Part shown: positions 35,858 through 44,549 of the stretch, piece by piece
How the letters are laid out: each line of letters opens with the position of its first letter
Position numbering within the stretch: the stretch's first letter is position 1
Assembly: GCF_001500065.1 (NCBI RefSeq)
Contig: NZ_LQIN01000050.1
Coordinates: forward strand, 62,001-126,000
DNA: 64,000 nucleotides
Source of the DNA: Mycobacterium sp. IS-3022
GTDB lineage: Bacteria; Actinomycetota; Actinomycetes; Mycobacteriales; Mycobacteriaceae
Direction of reading: 5' to 3'
The notes under the pieces: model-generated
Databases searched by the model: none
What the model saw: only the letters and a program-made list of their open reading frames with translations
Told to the model about the DNA's origin: nothing
Made by a program: the position numbers and the translations under genes

Positions 35858-38182
35858 GTGGCGAAGACGAAGACCCGCAATTCAGGTCGTGTCAGCAGCA
35901 GATTCTGGCGGCTGCTCGGCGCCAGCACCGACCGCGACCAGGCCCAGTCGATGGACCAGGTGCGCAGCTCGGCGGAGTTCGAGGAGAAGGCCGCGGCACT
36001 CGACGACGAGCAACTGCGCAAGGCCGCCAAGTTGCTGAACCTCGACGACCTCGCCGAGTCCACCGACATTCCGCAGTTCCTGGCGATCGCCAGGGAAGCC
36101 GCCGAAAGGGCGACCCTGCTGCGTCCTTTTGATGTGCAGCTCCTGGGCGCACTGCGGATGCTCGCCGGCGACGTGGTCGAGATGGCCACCGGTGAAGGTA
36201 AGACCCTGTCGGGTGCGATCGCGGCGGCCGGCTATGCGCTGGGCGGCCGGCGCGTGCACGTCATCACCATCAACGACTACCTGGCGCGGCGCGACGCCGA
36301 GTGGATGGGCCCTCTGCTGGAGGCGCTGGGACTGACCGTCGGTTGGATCACCGAGAGCTCGACGGCCGACGAGCGCCGCGCCGCCTACAAGTGCGACATC
36401 ACCTACGCCTCGGTCAACGAGATCGGCTTCGACGTGCTGCGCGATCAGCTGGTCACCGACGTTGCCGCCCTCGTCTCACCGAACCCCGACGTCGCGCTGA
36501 TCGACGAGGCCGACTCCGTGCTCGTCGACGAAGCGCTGGTGCCGCTGGTCCTCGCGGGCACCAGCCACCGCGAGACCCCGAAGGTCGAAATCATCCGGAT
36601 GGTCGGCGAACTCACGCCCGGCGTCGACTACGACACCGACACCGACAGCCGCAACGTGCATCTCACCGAGATCGGCGCGCAGAAGATGGAAGCCAAGCTC
36701 GGCGGCATCGACCTGTACTCCGAGGAGCACGTCGCCACCACACTCACCGAGATCAACGTCGCACTGCACGCGCACGTGCTGCTGCAACGCGATGTGCACT
36801 ACATCGTCCGCGACGACGCCGTGCACTTGATCAACGCCTCCCGCGGCCGGATCGCCCAGCTGCAGCGCTGGCCCGACGGTCTGCAGGCCGCGGTCGAGGC
36901 GAAGGAGGGCATCGAGACGACCGAGACCGGTGAGGTGCTCGACACCATCACGGTGCAGGCGCTGGTCAACCGGTACCAGACCGTGTGCGGCATGACCGGC
37001 ACCGCGCTGGCCGCAGGCGAGCAGCTGCGCCAGTTCTACAAGCTCGGCGTCTCGCCGATCGACCCCAACAAGCCGAACATCCGCCAGGACGAAACCGACC
37101 GCGTGTACGTCACCGCGGCGGCCAAGAACGACGCGATCGTCGAGCACATCAAGGAGATCCACGAGACCCGGCAACCGGTGCTCGTCGGCACCCGCGACGT
37201 GGCCGAGTCTGAAGAGCTGCACGAGAAGCTGGTGAAGGCCGGTGTCCCGGCGGTGGTGCTCAACGCCAAGAACGACGCCGAGGAGGCCGCGGTGATCGCC
37301 GAAGCCGGCAAGCTCGGCAGCATCACGGTGTCCACCCAGATGGCCGGCCGCGGCACAGATATCCGCCTCGGCGGCTCCGACGAGGCCGACCACGATGAGG
37401 TCGCCGAGCTCGGCGGGCTGCACGTCATCGGCACCGGCCGGCACCACACCGAGCGGCTCGACAACCAGCTGCGCGGTCGCGCCGGGCGCCAGGGCGACCC
37501 CGGCTCGTCGGTGTTCTTCTCCAGTTGGGAAGACGACGTGGTGGTGGCGCATCTGGAACCGAACAAGCTTCCGATGGACAGCGACGAGGACGGCCGTGTC
37601 GTGAGCCCCAAGGCGGCCACCCTGCTGGATCACGCGCAGCGCGTCGCCGAAGGCCGGATGCTCGACATCCACGCCAACAACTGGCGCTACAACCAGCTGA
37701 TCGCCCAGCAGCGCGCGATCATCGTCGAACGCCGAAACACGTTGCTGCGCACGGCGACCGCGCGTGAGGAACTCGCCGACCTGTCGCCGAAACGCTACGA
37801 GGAGGTTCTCGAGCGGCTCGGCGAGGAAAAGCTGGAGGAGATCTGCCGGCTGATCATGCTGTACCACCTCGACCGGGGGTGGACCGACCACCTGGCGTAT
37901 CTGGCCGACATCCGGGAGAGCATCCACCTGAGAGCGCTGGGCAACCAGACGCCGATCGACGAGTTCCACCGGATGGCAGTCGACGCGTTCGCCTCGCTGG
38001 CCGCCGATGCGATCGAAGCGGCCCAGCAGACATTCGAGACCGCGCCGTCGATCGAGGACGAACCCGGCGTCGACCTTTCCAAACTGGCCCGCCCGACCTC
38101 GACGTGGACCTACATGGTGCACGACAATCCGCTCGCCGACGACTCGCTGTCGGCGCTGAGCCTGCCGGGTGTGTTCCGCTAG
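35858..38182 (+). CDS. secA2: Accessory Sec ATPase SecA2
   Basis: 774-residue motor of the accessory Sec pathway, which exports a small set of proteins in mycobacteria. Walker A is GEGKT (112-116), DEAD-type motif IDEAD (216-219). The C-terminal zinc-binding Cys motif of SecA1 is absent, as expected for SecA2. The pgsA2 gene follows after 9 bp, as in M. tuberculosis. GTG 35858 is the start. Confidence 0.96.
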   Translation: MAKTKTRNSGRVSSRFWRLLGASTDRDQAQSMDQVRSSAEFEEKAAALDDEQLRKAAKLLNLDDLAESTDIPQFLAIAREAAERATLLRPFDVQLLGALRMLAGDVVEMATGEGKTLSGAIAAAGYALGGRRVHVITINDYLARRDAEWMGPLLEALGLTVGWITESSTADERRAAYKCDITYASVNEIGFDVLRDQLVTDVAALVSPNPDVALIDEADSVLVDEALVPLVLAGTSHRETPKVEIIRMVGELTPGVDYDTDTDSRNVHLTEIGAQKMEAKLGGIDLYSEEHVATTLTEINVALHAHVLLQRDVHYIVRDDAVHLINASRGRIAQLQRWPDGLQAAVEAKEGIETTETGEVLDTITVQALVNRYQTVCGMTGTALAAGEQLRQFYKLGVSPIDPNKPNIRQDETDRVYVTAAAKNDAIVEHIKEIHETRQPVLVGTRDVAESEELHEKLVKAGVPAVVLNAKNDAEEAAVIAEAGKLGSITVSTQMAGRGTDIRLGGSDEADHDEVAELGGLHVIGTGRHHTERLDNQLRGRAGRQGDPGSSVFFSSWEDDVVVAHLEPNKLPMDSDEDGRVVSPKAATLLDHAQRVAEGRMLDIHANNWRYNQLIAQQRAIIVERRNTLLRTATAREELADLSPKRYEEVLERLGEEKLEEICRLIMLYHLDRGWTDHLAYLADIRESIHLRALGNQTPIDEFHRMAVDAFASLAADAIEAAQQTFETAPSIEDEPGVDLSKLARPTSTWTYMVHDNPLADDSLSALSLPGVFR

Positions 38183-38191
38183 GTTGAGTCC

Positions 38192-38812
38192 ATGACCGAG
38201 GCGCATCGCCAAGCGCCCTCGCCGGACGAGGCGGGTCAGGCCCGCGACCGGGTGCTCACGGTGCCCAACGTGCTCAGTGTGCTGCGCCTGGTGTTGGTGC
38301 CGGTCTTCCTCTGGCTGCTGCTGGTCGTGCACGCCAACGCCTGGGCGGTGGCGGTGCTGATGTTCAGTGGGTTCTCCGACTGGGCCGACGGCAAGATCGC
38401 GCGGCTGGTCGACAACCAGTCGTCGCGGCTGGGGGAGTTGCTCGACCCGGCCGTCGACCGCATCTACATGCTCGTGGTCCCGATCGCCATGGCGATTCAG
38501 GGCTCACTGCCGTGGTGGATCGTGCTCACCTTGATCGGCCGCGATGCCGTGCTGGCCACGACGCTGCCGTTGCTCCGCAGCCGCGGCCTGACCGCGCTGC
38601 CGGTCACCTACATCGGCAAGGCCGCCACGTTCGCGTTGATGTCCGGGCTGCCGCTGATCCTGTTGGGGCAGTGGGACGCGACCTGGAGCCGGGTGGTGCT
38701 GGCCATCGGCTGGGCCTTCCTGATCTGGGGCCTGGTGATGTACCTGTGGTCCGGTCTGCTGTACCTGATCCAGGTGGGCATGGTGGTGCGACAGCTGCCG
38801 AAGGTGACGTGA
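38192..38812 (+). CDS. pgsA2: CDP-alcohol phosphatidyltransferase PgsA2
   Basis: 206-residue membrane enzyme of phospholipid synthesis. The CDP-alcohol motif is complete, with D63, D66-G, A70-R71, G81, D85 and D89. Four hydrophobic helices follow. The M. tuberculosis homologue Rv1822 is annotated PgsA2; the exact acceptor (glycerol phosphate or other) is not settled. It sits between secA2 and the DUF881 genes, as in M. tuberculosis. Confidence 0.9.
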   Translation: MTEAHRQAPSPDEAGQARDRVLTVPNVLSVLRLVLVPVFLWLLLVVHANAWAVAVLMFSGFSDWADGKIARLVDNQSSRLGELLDPAVDRIYMLVVPIAMAIQGSLPWWIVLTLIGRDAVLATTLPLLRSRGLTALPVTYIGKAATFALMSGLPLILLGQWDATWSRVVLAIGWAFLIWGLVMYLWSGLLYLIQVGMVVRQLPKVT

Positions 38813-38843
38813 TGAACGCGCGCGCGACGAGCCGGGACGCCCG

Positions 38844-39758
38844 ATGACGCAAAGCTTCCGCAGAACGCTCGGCGGCTACGACCCGCAAGCGGGCCGCAAC
38901 GCCCACGAGGCGGACCGGCCGACGCTGATCCCGGTCCCGTCGCTGCTGCGGTCGTTGCTGACCGATCACCTCGACCCCGGGTATGCGGCGGCGGCCGAGG
39001 CCAAAGCCGCCGGTCAGGTGCGGCCCCGGTGGCAGACGTGGATCTGGCAGGTGGCCGGTGCGCTGCTGCTGGTGGTGGTGTTCGCGGTTGCGATGGCCCA
39101 GGCTCGCGCGACCGCCCCGGGCGTCCGCGAGACGCAACAGGTGCTCGCGGGCAGCGTGCGGACGGCCGAAGCCGACACCGCGGCGGTGGCGGCCCGCAGG
39201 GACACGCTGGCCGCCGAGGTGGACGACGAACGTCGCAACCGCCTCGAAGGCGATGCACGCGGCCAGCAGCTGCTGGAACGACTCGACGGGGCGAACTTCG
39301 CTGCGGCGGCCACACCGGTCATCGGCCCCGGCCTGACGATCACCGTCACCGACCCGGGCGTATCCGCGGACCTCAGCGACGTGTCGAAGGAGCGGGTGCC
39401 GGGCAGCCGGCAGGTGATCCTGGACCGCGATCTTCAGCTCGTCGTCAACTCGCTGTGGGTCAGCGGCGCCGAAGCCCTGTCGGTGGGCGGTGTGCGGATC
39501 GGACCCAATGTGACGGTCCGACAGGCGGGCGGCGGCATCCTGGTCGACAATCAACCGATCAGCAGCCCATACGTCGTCCTCGCGATCGGACCGCCACACG
39601 CGATGCAGGACGTGTTCGACCGCAGCCCCGGCCTGCAACGACTTCGACTGTTGGAGGTCTCCTACGGCGTCGGAGTCAGCGTAAGCACCGGCGACGGGCT
39701 CGAACTGCCCGCCGCCTCCGTCCGAGAAATCAACTTCGCCAAGGAGATTGGGTCGTAG
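38844..39758 (+). CDS. DUF881-family protein (Rv1823-like)
   Basis: 304 residues: cytoplasmic N-terminus, one membrane helix at about 67-85 (WQVAGALLLVVVFAVAMA), a coiled-coil-like stretch and the DUF881 domain (TPVIGPGLTITVTDPG, then GAEALSVGGVRIGPNV). DUF881 proteins are linked to cell division in Gram-positives. An 11-codon mini-frame (38812-38847) bridges the stop of pgsA2 to this start. First of a DUF881-DUF1290-DUF881 trio. Confidence 0.88.
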   Translation: MTQSFRRTLGGYDPQAGRNAHEADRPTLIPVPSLLRSLLTDHLDPGYAAAAEAKAAGQVRPRWQTWIWQVAGALLLVVVFAVAMAQARATAPGVRETQQVLAGSVRTAEADTAAVAARRDTLAAEVDDERRNRLEGDARGQQLLERLDGANFAAAATPVIGPGLTITVTDPGVSADLSDVSKERVPGSRQVILDRDLQLVVNSLWVSGAEALSVGGVRIGPNVTVRQAGGGILVDNQPISSPYVVLAIGPPHAMQDVFDRSPGLQRLRLLEVSYGVGVSVSTGDGLELPAASVREINFAKEIGS

Positions 39759-39780
39759 ACACAGAGATGAAGTCAGACAC

Positions 39781-40113
39781 ATGATCGGAATCGCCGCACT
39801 GGTCGTCGGCATCGTGCTCGGGCTGGTCTTCCGCCCCGACGTTCCCGACTTCGTCCAGCCGTATCTGCCGATCGCGGTCGTCGCCGCGCTCGACGCCGTC
39901 TTCGGCGGGCTGCGCGCGTATCTGGAGCGCATCTTCGACTCGAAGGTGTTCGTGGTGTCGTTCGTGTTCAACGTGTTGGTCGCCGCGCTGATTGTCTATG
40001 TCGGTGACCAGCTGGGCGTCGGTACCCAGCTGTCGACGGCGATCATCGTCGTGCTCGGAATCCGGATCTTCGGAAACGCAGCCGCCTTGCGGCGCAGGCT
40101 GTTCGGCGCGTGA
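39781..40113 (+). CDS. DUF1290 small basic membrane protein (Rv1824-like)
   Basis: 110 residues with three membrane helices (GIAALVVGIVLGLVF; PIAVVAALDAVFGGL; VVSFVFNVLVAALIVYVG) and a basic tail (RRRLFGA). This is the small basic protein that lies between two DUF881 genes in many actinobacteria and firmicutes, next to division genes. Function is unknown. Confidence 0.9.
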   Translation: MIGIAALVVGIVLGLVFRPDVPDFVQPYLPIAVVAALDAVFGGLRAYLERIFDSKVFVVSFVFNVLVAALIVYVGDQLGVGTQLSTAIIVVLGIRIFGNAAALRRRLFGA

Positions 40114-40116
40114 CGC

Positions 40117-40929
40117 ATGAGTGAGCACACCCCGCAGCACGAGCAGCCGGAGCAGCACGGCCGCCACGAGTTGCCGCCCGATGCGCCCGCACCCGACCTC
40201 GACGAATTGCGCGGAGGGCGGCGTCCCCGGTCTCAGCTGATCTTTCGGGCGTTGGCGGTGCTGCTCTGTGTCGTGCTCGGCGTGGCGATCGTCACCCAGG
40301 TGCGGCAGAACGAGTCCGGCGATGCTCTGGAGACCGCCCGGCCCGCCGACCTGTTGGTGCTGCTCGATTCGCTCCAGCAGCGGGAGGCGGCACTCAACAC
40401 CGAGGTGAGCGACCTGCAGCGCACACTGACGCAGCTGCAGGCGTCCGGCAGCAGCGACCAGGCGGCGATCGAGAACGCGCAGGCCCGGCTGGCCGCACTT
40501 TCCATCCTGATCGGCACCGTGCCCGCGACCGGGCCCGGCGTCACGCTGACCATCACCGACACCGCGCCCGGCGTCCCTGCCGAAACAATGCTCGACGTGA
40601 TCAACGAGCTCCGCAACGCCGGCGCCGAGGCGATGGAGATCCGCGGCGGGGGACCCGGCCAACAGACCTCGGTGCGCGTCGGCGTCGACACCTGGGTGGT
40701 CGGCGACCCCGGTGCCCTGGTGGTCGACAACACGCCGATGAAACCGCCGTATTCCGTTCTGGCCATTGGCGATCCACCCACCCTGGCCGCCGCGATGACC
40801 ATCCCCGGCGGCGCCATGGACAGCGTCAAACGCGTCGGCGGCACCATGACGGTGCAACAGTCCGACCGGGTCGATGTGACCGCCTTGCGGCAACCGAAAC
40901 AGCGCCAATACGCTCAGCCAGTCAAATGA
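40117..40929 (+). CDS. DUF881-family protein (Rv1825-like)
   Basis: 270 residues with an acidic/His-rich N-terminus, one membrane helix (about 45-62) and a coiled coil (DSLQQREAALNTEVSDLQRT), then the DUF881 domain (GPGVTLTITDTAPGV, then VDTWVVGDPGALVVDN). The second DUF881 of the trio; overlap in function is likely. Confidence 0.88.
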   Translation: MSEHTPQHEQPEQHGRHELPPDAPAPDLDELRGGRRPRSQLIFRALAVLLCVVLGVAIVTQVRQNESGDALETARPADLLVLLDSLQQREAALNTEVSDLQRTLTQLQASGSSDQAAIENAQARLAALSILIGTVPATGPGVTLTITDTAPGVPAETMLDVINELRNAGAEAMEIRGGGPGQQTSVRVGVDTWVVGDPGALVVDNTPMKPPYSVLAIGDPPTLAAAMTIPGGAMDSVKRVGGTMTVQQSDRVDVTALRQPKQRQYAQPVK

Positions 40930-40974
40930 GGGTCAGTGGCCAACCAAGCCGAACGCTTAAGAACGAGGAGCGCC

Positions 40975-41370
40975 GTGAGCGAAATCCCAGCCGACCTGCA
41001 CTACACCGAGGAACACGAGTGGGTGCTGCGCACCGGCGACGACACCGTGCGGGTCGGCATCACGGACTATGCCCAGTCGGCGCTGGGGGACGTGGTGTTC
41101 GTCCAGCTGCCCGACGTCGGCACCGAGGTGACCGCCGGCGAGTCGTTCGGCGAGGTGGAGTCCACCAAGTCGGTGTCGGACCTCTACGCCCCGGTCACCG
41201 CCAAAGTGGTTGCGGTCAACGGTGATCTGGAGGGTAACCCGCAGCTGGTCAACTCCGACCCCTACGGCGAAGGTTGGCTGGTCGAGTTGCAGACCGACGC
41301 CGCCGCATTGGCGGACGCGCTTGGCGGGCTCCTTGATGCCGACGGCTACCGCAGCACGGTGACGGAATGA
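40975..41370 (+). CDS. gcvH: Glycine cleavage system H protein
   Basis: 131-residue lipoyl carrier that shuttles the aminomethyl group between the P and T proteins. The lipoylation Lys is K65 in EVESTKSVSD. GTG 40975 follows GAGGAG by 4 bases and gives the usual start MSEIPADLHYTEEHEWV. The M. tuberculosis counterpart is Rv1826. The partner P protein (gcvB) is 3 kb downstream under a glycine riboswitch. Confidence 0.97.
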   Translation: MSEIPADLHYTEEHEWVLRTGDDTVRVGITDYAQSALGDVVFVQLPDVGTEVTAGESFGEVESTKSVSDLYAPVTAKVVAVNGDLEGNPQLVNSDPYGEGWLVELQTDAAALADALGGLLDADGYRSTVTE

Positions 41371-41502
41371 CGGGTTGTTAGGGTTCTGCACACCGGACGC
41401 CAACTAGGGGCCGATCCGGCGGTGGTGGGCACAATCACGTCCACTGCGCGGTACGGTCAAATCAGACGCGGTATCGCCACAGCAGCCAGTTAGGAGCAGC
41501 GG

Positions 41503-41982
41503 GTGACGGAAAACGACCGGAATTCTGGGACCGACCAGACGTCTGACGAAGTCACCGTGGAAACGACTTCGGTCTTCCGCGCCGACTTCCTCAACGAACT
41601 GGACGCCCCGGCGACGGCGGGCACCGAGGGCGCCGTCTCAGGCGTCGAAGGTCTACCTGCCGGCTCGGCGCTGCTGGTCGTCAAGCGTGGGCCGAATGCG
41701 GGCTCCCGGTTCCTGCTCGACCAGCCCACCACGTCGGCCGGCCGGCATCCGGACAGCGACATCTTCCTCGACGACGTCACGGTGAGCCGCCGGCACGCCG
41801 AGTTCCGGCTCGAAGGCGGCGAGTTCCAGGTCGTCGACGTCGGCAGCCTCAACGGCACCTACGTCAATCGCGAACCCGTGGACTCCGCGGTGCTCGCCAA
41901 CGGTGACGAGGTGCAGATCGGTAAATTCCGCCTGGTGTTTCTGACCGGGCCCAAGAGCGACGACAGCGGTCCGGGCAGCTAA
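41503..41982 (+). CDS. garA: FHA-domain metabolic switch GarA
   Basis: 159 residues. The FHA domain (about 55-155) has GRHPDSDIFLDD and SRRHAEF. The N-terminal motif ETTSVF has Thr21 and Thr22 at exactly the positions phosphorylated in M. tuberculosis GarA, by PknG and PknB respectively. Unphosphorylated GarA inhibits 2-oxoglutarate dehydrogenase and NAD-glutamate dehydrogenase and activates glutamate synthase. GTG 41503 follows AGGAG. The MerR gene starts right after the stop. Confidence 0.96.
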   Translation: MTENDRNSGTDQTSDEVTVETTSVFRADFLNELDAPATAGTEGAVSGVEGLPAGSALLVVKRGPNAGSRFLLDQPTTSAGRHPDSDIFLDDVTVSRRHAEFRLEGGEFQVVDVGSLNGTYVNREPVDSAVLANGDEVQIGKFRLVFLTGPKSDDSGPGS

Positions 41983-42717
41983 GTGACCGCGCCCGACACT
42001 CCCGCGCTCACTGGGATGTCGATCGGAGCGGTCCTCGATCTGCTGCGACCGGACTTCCCGGACGTGACCATTTCCAAGATCCGGTTCCTGGAGTCCGAAG
42101 GCCTGGTCACCCCCGAGCGCACCGCGTCGGGTTATCGGCGGTTCACCGCCTACGACTGCGCGCGCCTGCGATTCATCCTGACCGCCCAGCGTGACCAGTA
42201 CCTGCCGTTGAAGGTGATCAAGGCGCAGCTCGACGCGCAGCCCGACGGCGAGCTACCCCAGAGCGGAACCGCCTACGGAGTACCGCGTCTGGTGCCGGTA
42301 GCGGCCGACGGTGATGGCGGGGCGGTGTCGGCGGTGGCGCCGACGCAGGTGCGGCTCTCGCGGGAGGACCTGCTGGCCCGCTCGGGCGTCGACGACGAAC
42401 TTCTGAGCGCGCTCGTGAAGGCCGGGGTCATCACCACCGGGCCCGGCGGCTTCTTCGACGAGCATTCCGTGGTGATCGCACAGTGTGCGCGCGCGCTGGC
42501 GGACTACGGTGTGGAGGCCCGGCATCTGCGGGCGTTCCGCTCTGCGGCCGACCGGCAGTCCGACCTGATCGCCCAGATCGCCGGACCGATCGTCAAGGCC
42601 AACAAGGCCGGCGCCCGCGACCGCGCCGACGACCTGGCGCGTGAGGTCGCGGCGCTGGCGATCACCTTGCATACGTCCCTGATCAAGTCGGCGGTGCGCG
42701 ACGTACTGGATCGCTGA
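41983..42717 (+). CDS. ftsR: MerR-family regulator, FtsR-like (Rv1828)
   Basis: 244 residues with an N-terminal MerR winged helix-turn-helix (SIGAVLDLLRPDFPDVTISKIRFLESEGLVTPERTASGYRRF is only its beginning region) and a C-terminal helical domain. Related corynebacterial FtsR controls ftsZ. GTG 41983 is adjacent to the garA stop, so the pair is co-translated, as in M. tuberculosis. Confidence 0.88.
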   Translation: MTAPDTPALTGMSIGAVLDLLRPDFPDVTISKIRFLESEGLVTPERTASGYRRFTAYDCARLRFILTAQRDQYLPLKVIKAQLDAQPDGELPQSGTAYGVPRLVPVAADGDGGAVSAVAPTQVRLSREDLLARSGVDDELLSALVKAGVITTGPGGFFDEHSVVIAQCARALADYGVEARHLRAFRSAADRQSDLIAQIAGPIVKANKAGARDRADDLAREVAALAITLHTSLIKSAVRDVLDR

Positions 42718-42777
42718 GGATTAGACTCGAAGCGATGGCTAACAGGCTGGCTTCTTCGGCGCGGAGGGCAGACACAG

Positions 42778-43272
42778 ATGGGTGAGGTTCGTGTGGTCGG
42801 CATTCGCGTGGAGCAGCCTCAGAATCAGCCGGTCCTGCTGCTGAGGGAGTCCAACGGCGACCGGTATCTGCCGATCTGGATCGGCCAGTCAGAGGCGGCC
42901 GCGATCGCACTCGAACAGCAGGGAGTCGAGCCGGCCCGGCCGCTGACGCACGACCTGATCCGCGATGTCATTGCCGCGCTTGGTCATTCGCTCAAAGAGG
43001 TACGCATCGTCGACCTGCAGGAAGGCACCTTCTACGCCGACCTGATCTTCGACCGCGACATCAAGGTTTCGGCGCGGCCGTCGGACTCGGTGGCGATCGC
43101 GCTGCGGGTCGGGGTGCCGATCTACGTCGAGGAGGCGGTGCTCGCGGAGGCCGGCCTCATCATCCCCGACGAGAACGACGACGAGGCAGCGGGCGCGGTG
43201 CGCGAGGACGAGGTGGAGAAATTCAAGGAGTTCCTCGACAGCGTCTCGCCCGACGACTTCAAGGCGACCTAG
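42778..43272 (+). CDS. Bifunctional nuclease (DUF151)-family protein (Rv1829-like)
   Basis: 164 residues of the BFN/DUF151 family (LLRESNGDRYLPIWIGQSEAAAIALEQQGVEPARPLTHDLI is only its core, cut to the pattern). The family has been called a bifunctional DNase/RNase in plants and bacteria; the mycobacterial role is unknown. It lies between the two MerR genes in the conserved order. Confidence 0.88.
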   Translation: MGEVRVVGIRVEQPQNQPVLLLRESNGDRYLPIWIGQSEAAAIALEQQGVEPARPLTHDLIRDVIAALGHSLKEVRIVDLQEGTFYADLIFDRDIKVSARPSDSVAIALRVGVPIYVEEAVLAEAGLIIPDENDDEAAGAVREDEVEKFKEFLDSVSPDDFKAT

Positions 43273-43280
43273 CCGGCGGG

Positions 43281-43307
43281 GTTTCCTGGGCTTTTTGTCA
43301 CGGAAAC
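43281..43307 (+). terminator. Possible small hairpin after the DUF151 gene
   Basis: GTTTCC (43281-43286) and GGAAAC (43302-43307) can pair around a T-rich loop 9 bp after the stop. Short, so weak as a terminator. Confidence 0.3.
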
Positions 43308-43497
43308 GTCTCGTCGCTTCGACACGCGGCGCGCGTTTTCCCGATCCACGTTCGGGGCAGCCATACTTTGGTGGCCGGACCACTGATGGGCAGTCGAAGG
43401 CACGGCGCAAAGCGTATGCTCGACACACTCGGGCTTGGCAGGATGTGCGCCCACGCAGGTCACAGACGCGGGTTCGATCGGCGAGAGGAATCGAGAA

Positions 43498-44133
43498 GTG
43501 GGAGACACGCCACGTCAGGAGCAGCTGGATCTCACTGCTGCTAGCGGCCCCGCGGATTCGGAATCGACGGCACCTTCGGAATCGACATCAGAACCCGTGC
43601 AGGCGGGGCTCTTCCCCGACGACTCCGTCCCCGACGAGCTTGTCGGCTATCGAGGACCCAGCGCCTGCCAGATCGCGGGCATCACCTACCGGCAGCTGGA
43701 CTACTGGGCGCGGACGTCGCTGGTCGTGCCGTCGATCCGCGGCGCGGCCGGCTCGGGCAGCCAGCGGCTGTACTCGTTCAAGGACATCCTTGTTCTCAAG
43801 ATCGTCAAGCGGCTGCTCGACACCGGCATCTCGCTGCACAACATCCGCGTCGCCGTCGACCACCTGCGCCAGCGCGGGGTCCGCGATCTGGCCAACATCA
43901 CGCTGTTCTCCGACGGCACCACGGTGTATGAGTGCACATCGGCCGAAGAGGTGGTCGACCTGCTGCAGGGCGGCCAGGGCGTGTTCGGCATCGCGGTGTC
44001 GGGCGCCATGCGGGAGCTGACCGGCGCGATCGCCGATTTCCCGGGTGAGCGGGCCGACGGCGGCGAGTCGATCGCGGCGCCCGAGGATGAGTTAGCCTCC
44101 CGGCGCAAGCACCGCGACCGCAAGATCGGCTGA
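43498..44133 (+). CDS. MerR-family regulator McdR-like (Rv1830)
   Basis: 211 residues. The N-terminal region is acidic and disordered, then comes a MerR domain (QIAGITYRQLDYWARTSLVVPSIR, then GSGSQRLYSFKDILVLKI). Rv1830 is a cell-division-linked regulator in mycobacteria (McdR). GTG 43498 follows GAGAGGAA. The 226-bp gap before it has a candidate -10 TATGCT (43415-43420) and a weak hairpin, otherwise nothing. Confidence 0.88.
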   Translation: MGDTPRQEQLDLTAASGPADSESTAPSESTSEPVQAGLFPDDSVPDELVGYRGPSACQIAGITYRQLDYWARTSLVVPSIRGAAGSGSQRLYSFKDILVLKIVKRLLDTGISLHNIRVAVDHLRQRGVRDLANITLFSDGTTVYECTSAEEVVDLLQGGQGVFGIAVSGAMRELTGAIADFPGERADGGESIAAPEDELASRRKHRDRKIG

Positions 44134-44156
44134 TCCGTTCTCTCGCGTTTTCTCGC

Positions 44157-44212
44157 GAACAGACGCAAACTGCCCTGTTTCGCGGCCCAAAGGGGACAGT
44201 CTGCGTCTGTTC
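44157..44212 (+). repeat. Dispersed palindromic element / hairpin, copy 1
   Basis: Arms 44157-44176 and 44193-44212 pair over 20 bp with two mismatches, around a 16-base loop. The left arm carries a 16-base core that recurs with one change at 56776-56791. It sits between the MerR gene and the glycine riboswitch, where it could end transcription. Confidence 0.7.
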
Positions 44213-44250
44213 GGCGTAAACCTGAGCGTGTAGGCGGGCGCGGCTAGCGG

Positions 44251-44256
44251 TAGAAT
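44251..44256 (+). promoter_or_regulatory. gcvB: -10 element for the gcvB riboswitch transcript
   Basis: TAGAAT, a good mycobacterial -10, 7 to 20 bases upstream of the start of the aptamer. No clear -35 is seen. Confidence 0.4.
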
Positions 44257-44264
44257 CGCCCGTG

Positions 44265-44512
44265 CATCGCCCTGGTGCGGGAGAGTTCCGTGACCGCCAG
44301 TCACGGACGCCGAAGGAGCAACACCTCTCCGTCAACCTCTCAGGCCCCCGGACCGCGCCAGGCCCCGATGCCTCTGGAAAGCGGTAAGCCCACAGATATG
44401 GGGCGCTTACCCGCCCATGGGGAAAGGCGTTTCTCGCCGCCAGCAATCGGCGGGCCGGGAAGCGCCGAATCTCTCAGGCGCCCGGTCCGGGTCGACGACA
44501 GAGGGAGAGGAA
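44265..44512 (+). ncRNA. Tandem glycine riboswitch upstream of gcvB
   Basis: Two consecutive glycine aptamers. Aptamer 1 has GGTGCGGGAGAG (44273-44284), GCCGAAGGAGCAA (44309-44321) and the CTCTCAGGC end (44338-44345). Aptamer 2 has GGGGAAAGGCG (44419-44429) and ends in GCCGAATCTCTCAGGC (44464-44479). This is the class known to switch on glycine cleavage genes when glycine is high. The start codon of gcvB lies 37-70 bases after the second aptamer, with GGGAGAGG as part of the expression platform. Confidence 0.93.
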
Positions 44513-44549
44513 CCCACACGGTTTCTCTATGCGACTGGAGCATCCCCCA

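Noticed and set aside
36476..38332. 618-codon minus-strand open frame
   Set aside because: Lies antisense to secA2 and pgsA2; repeated Val/Asp/Gly/His runs are typical of shadow frames.
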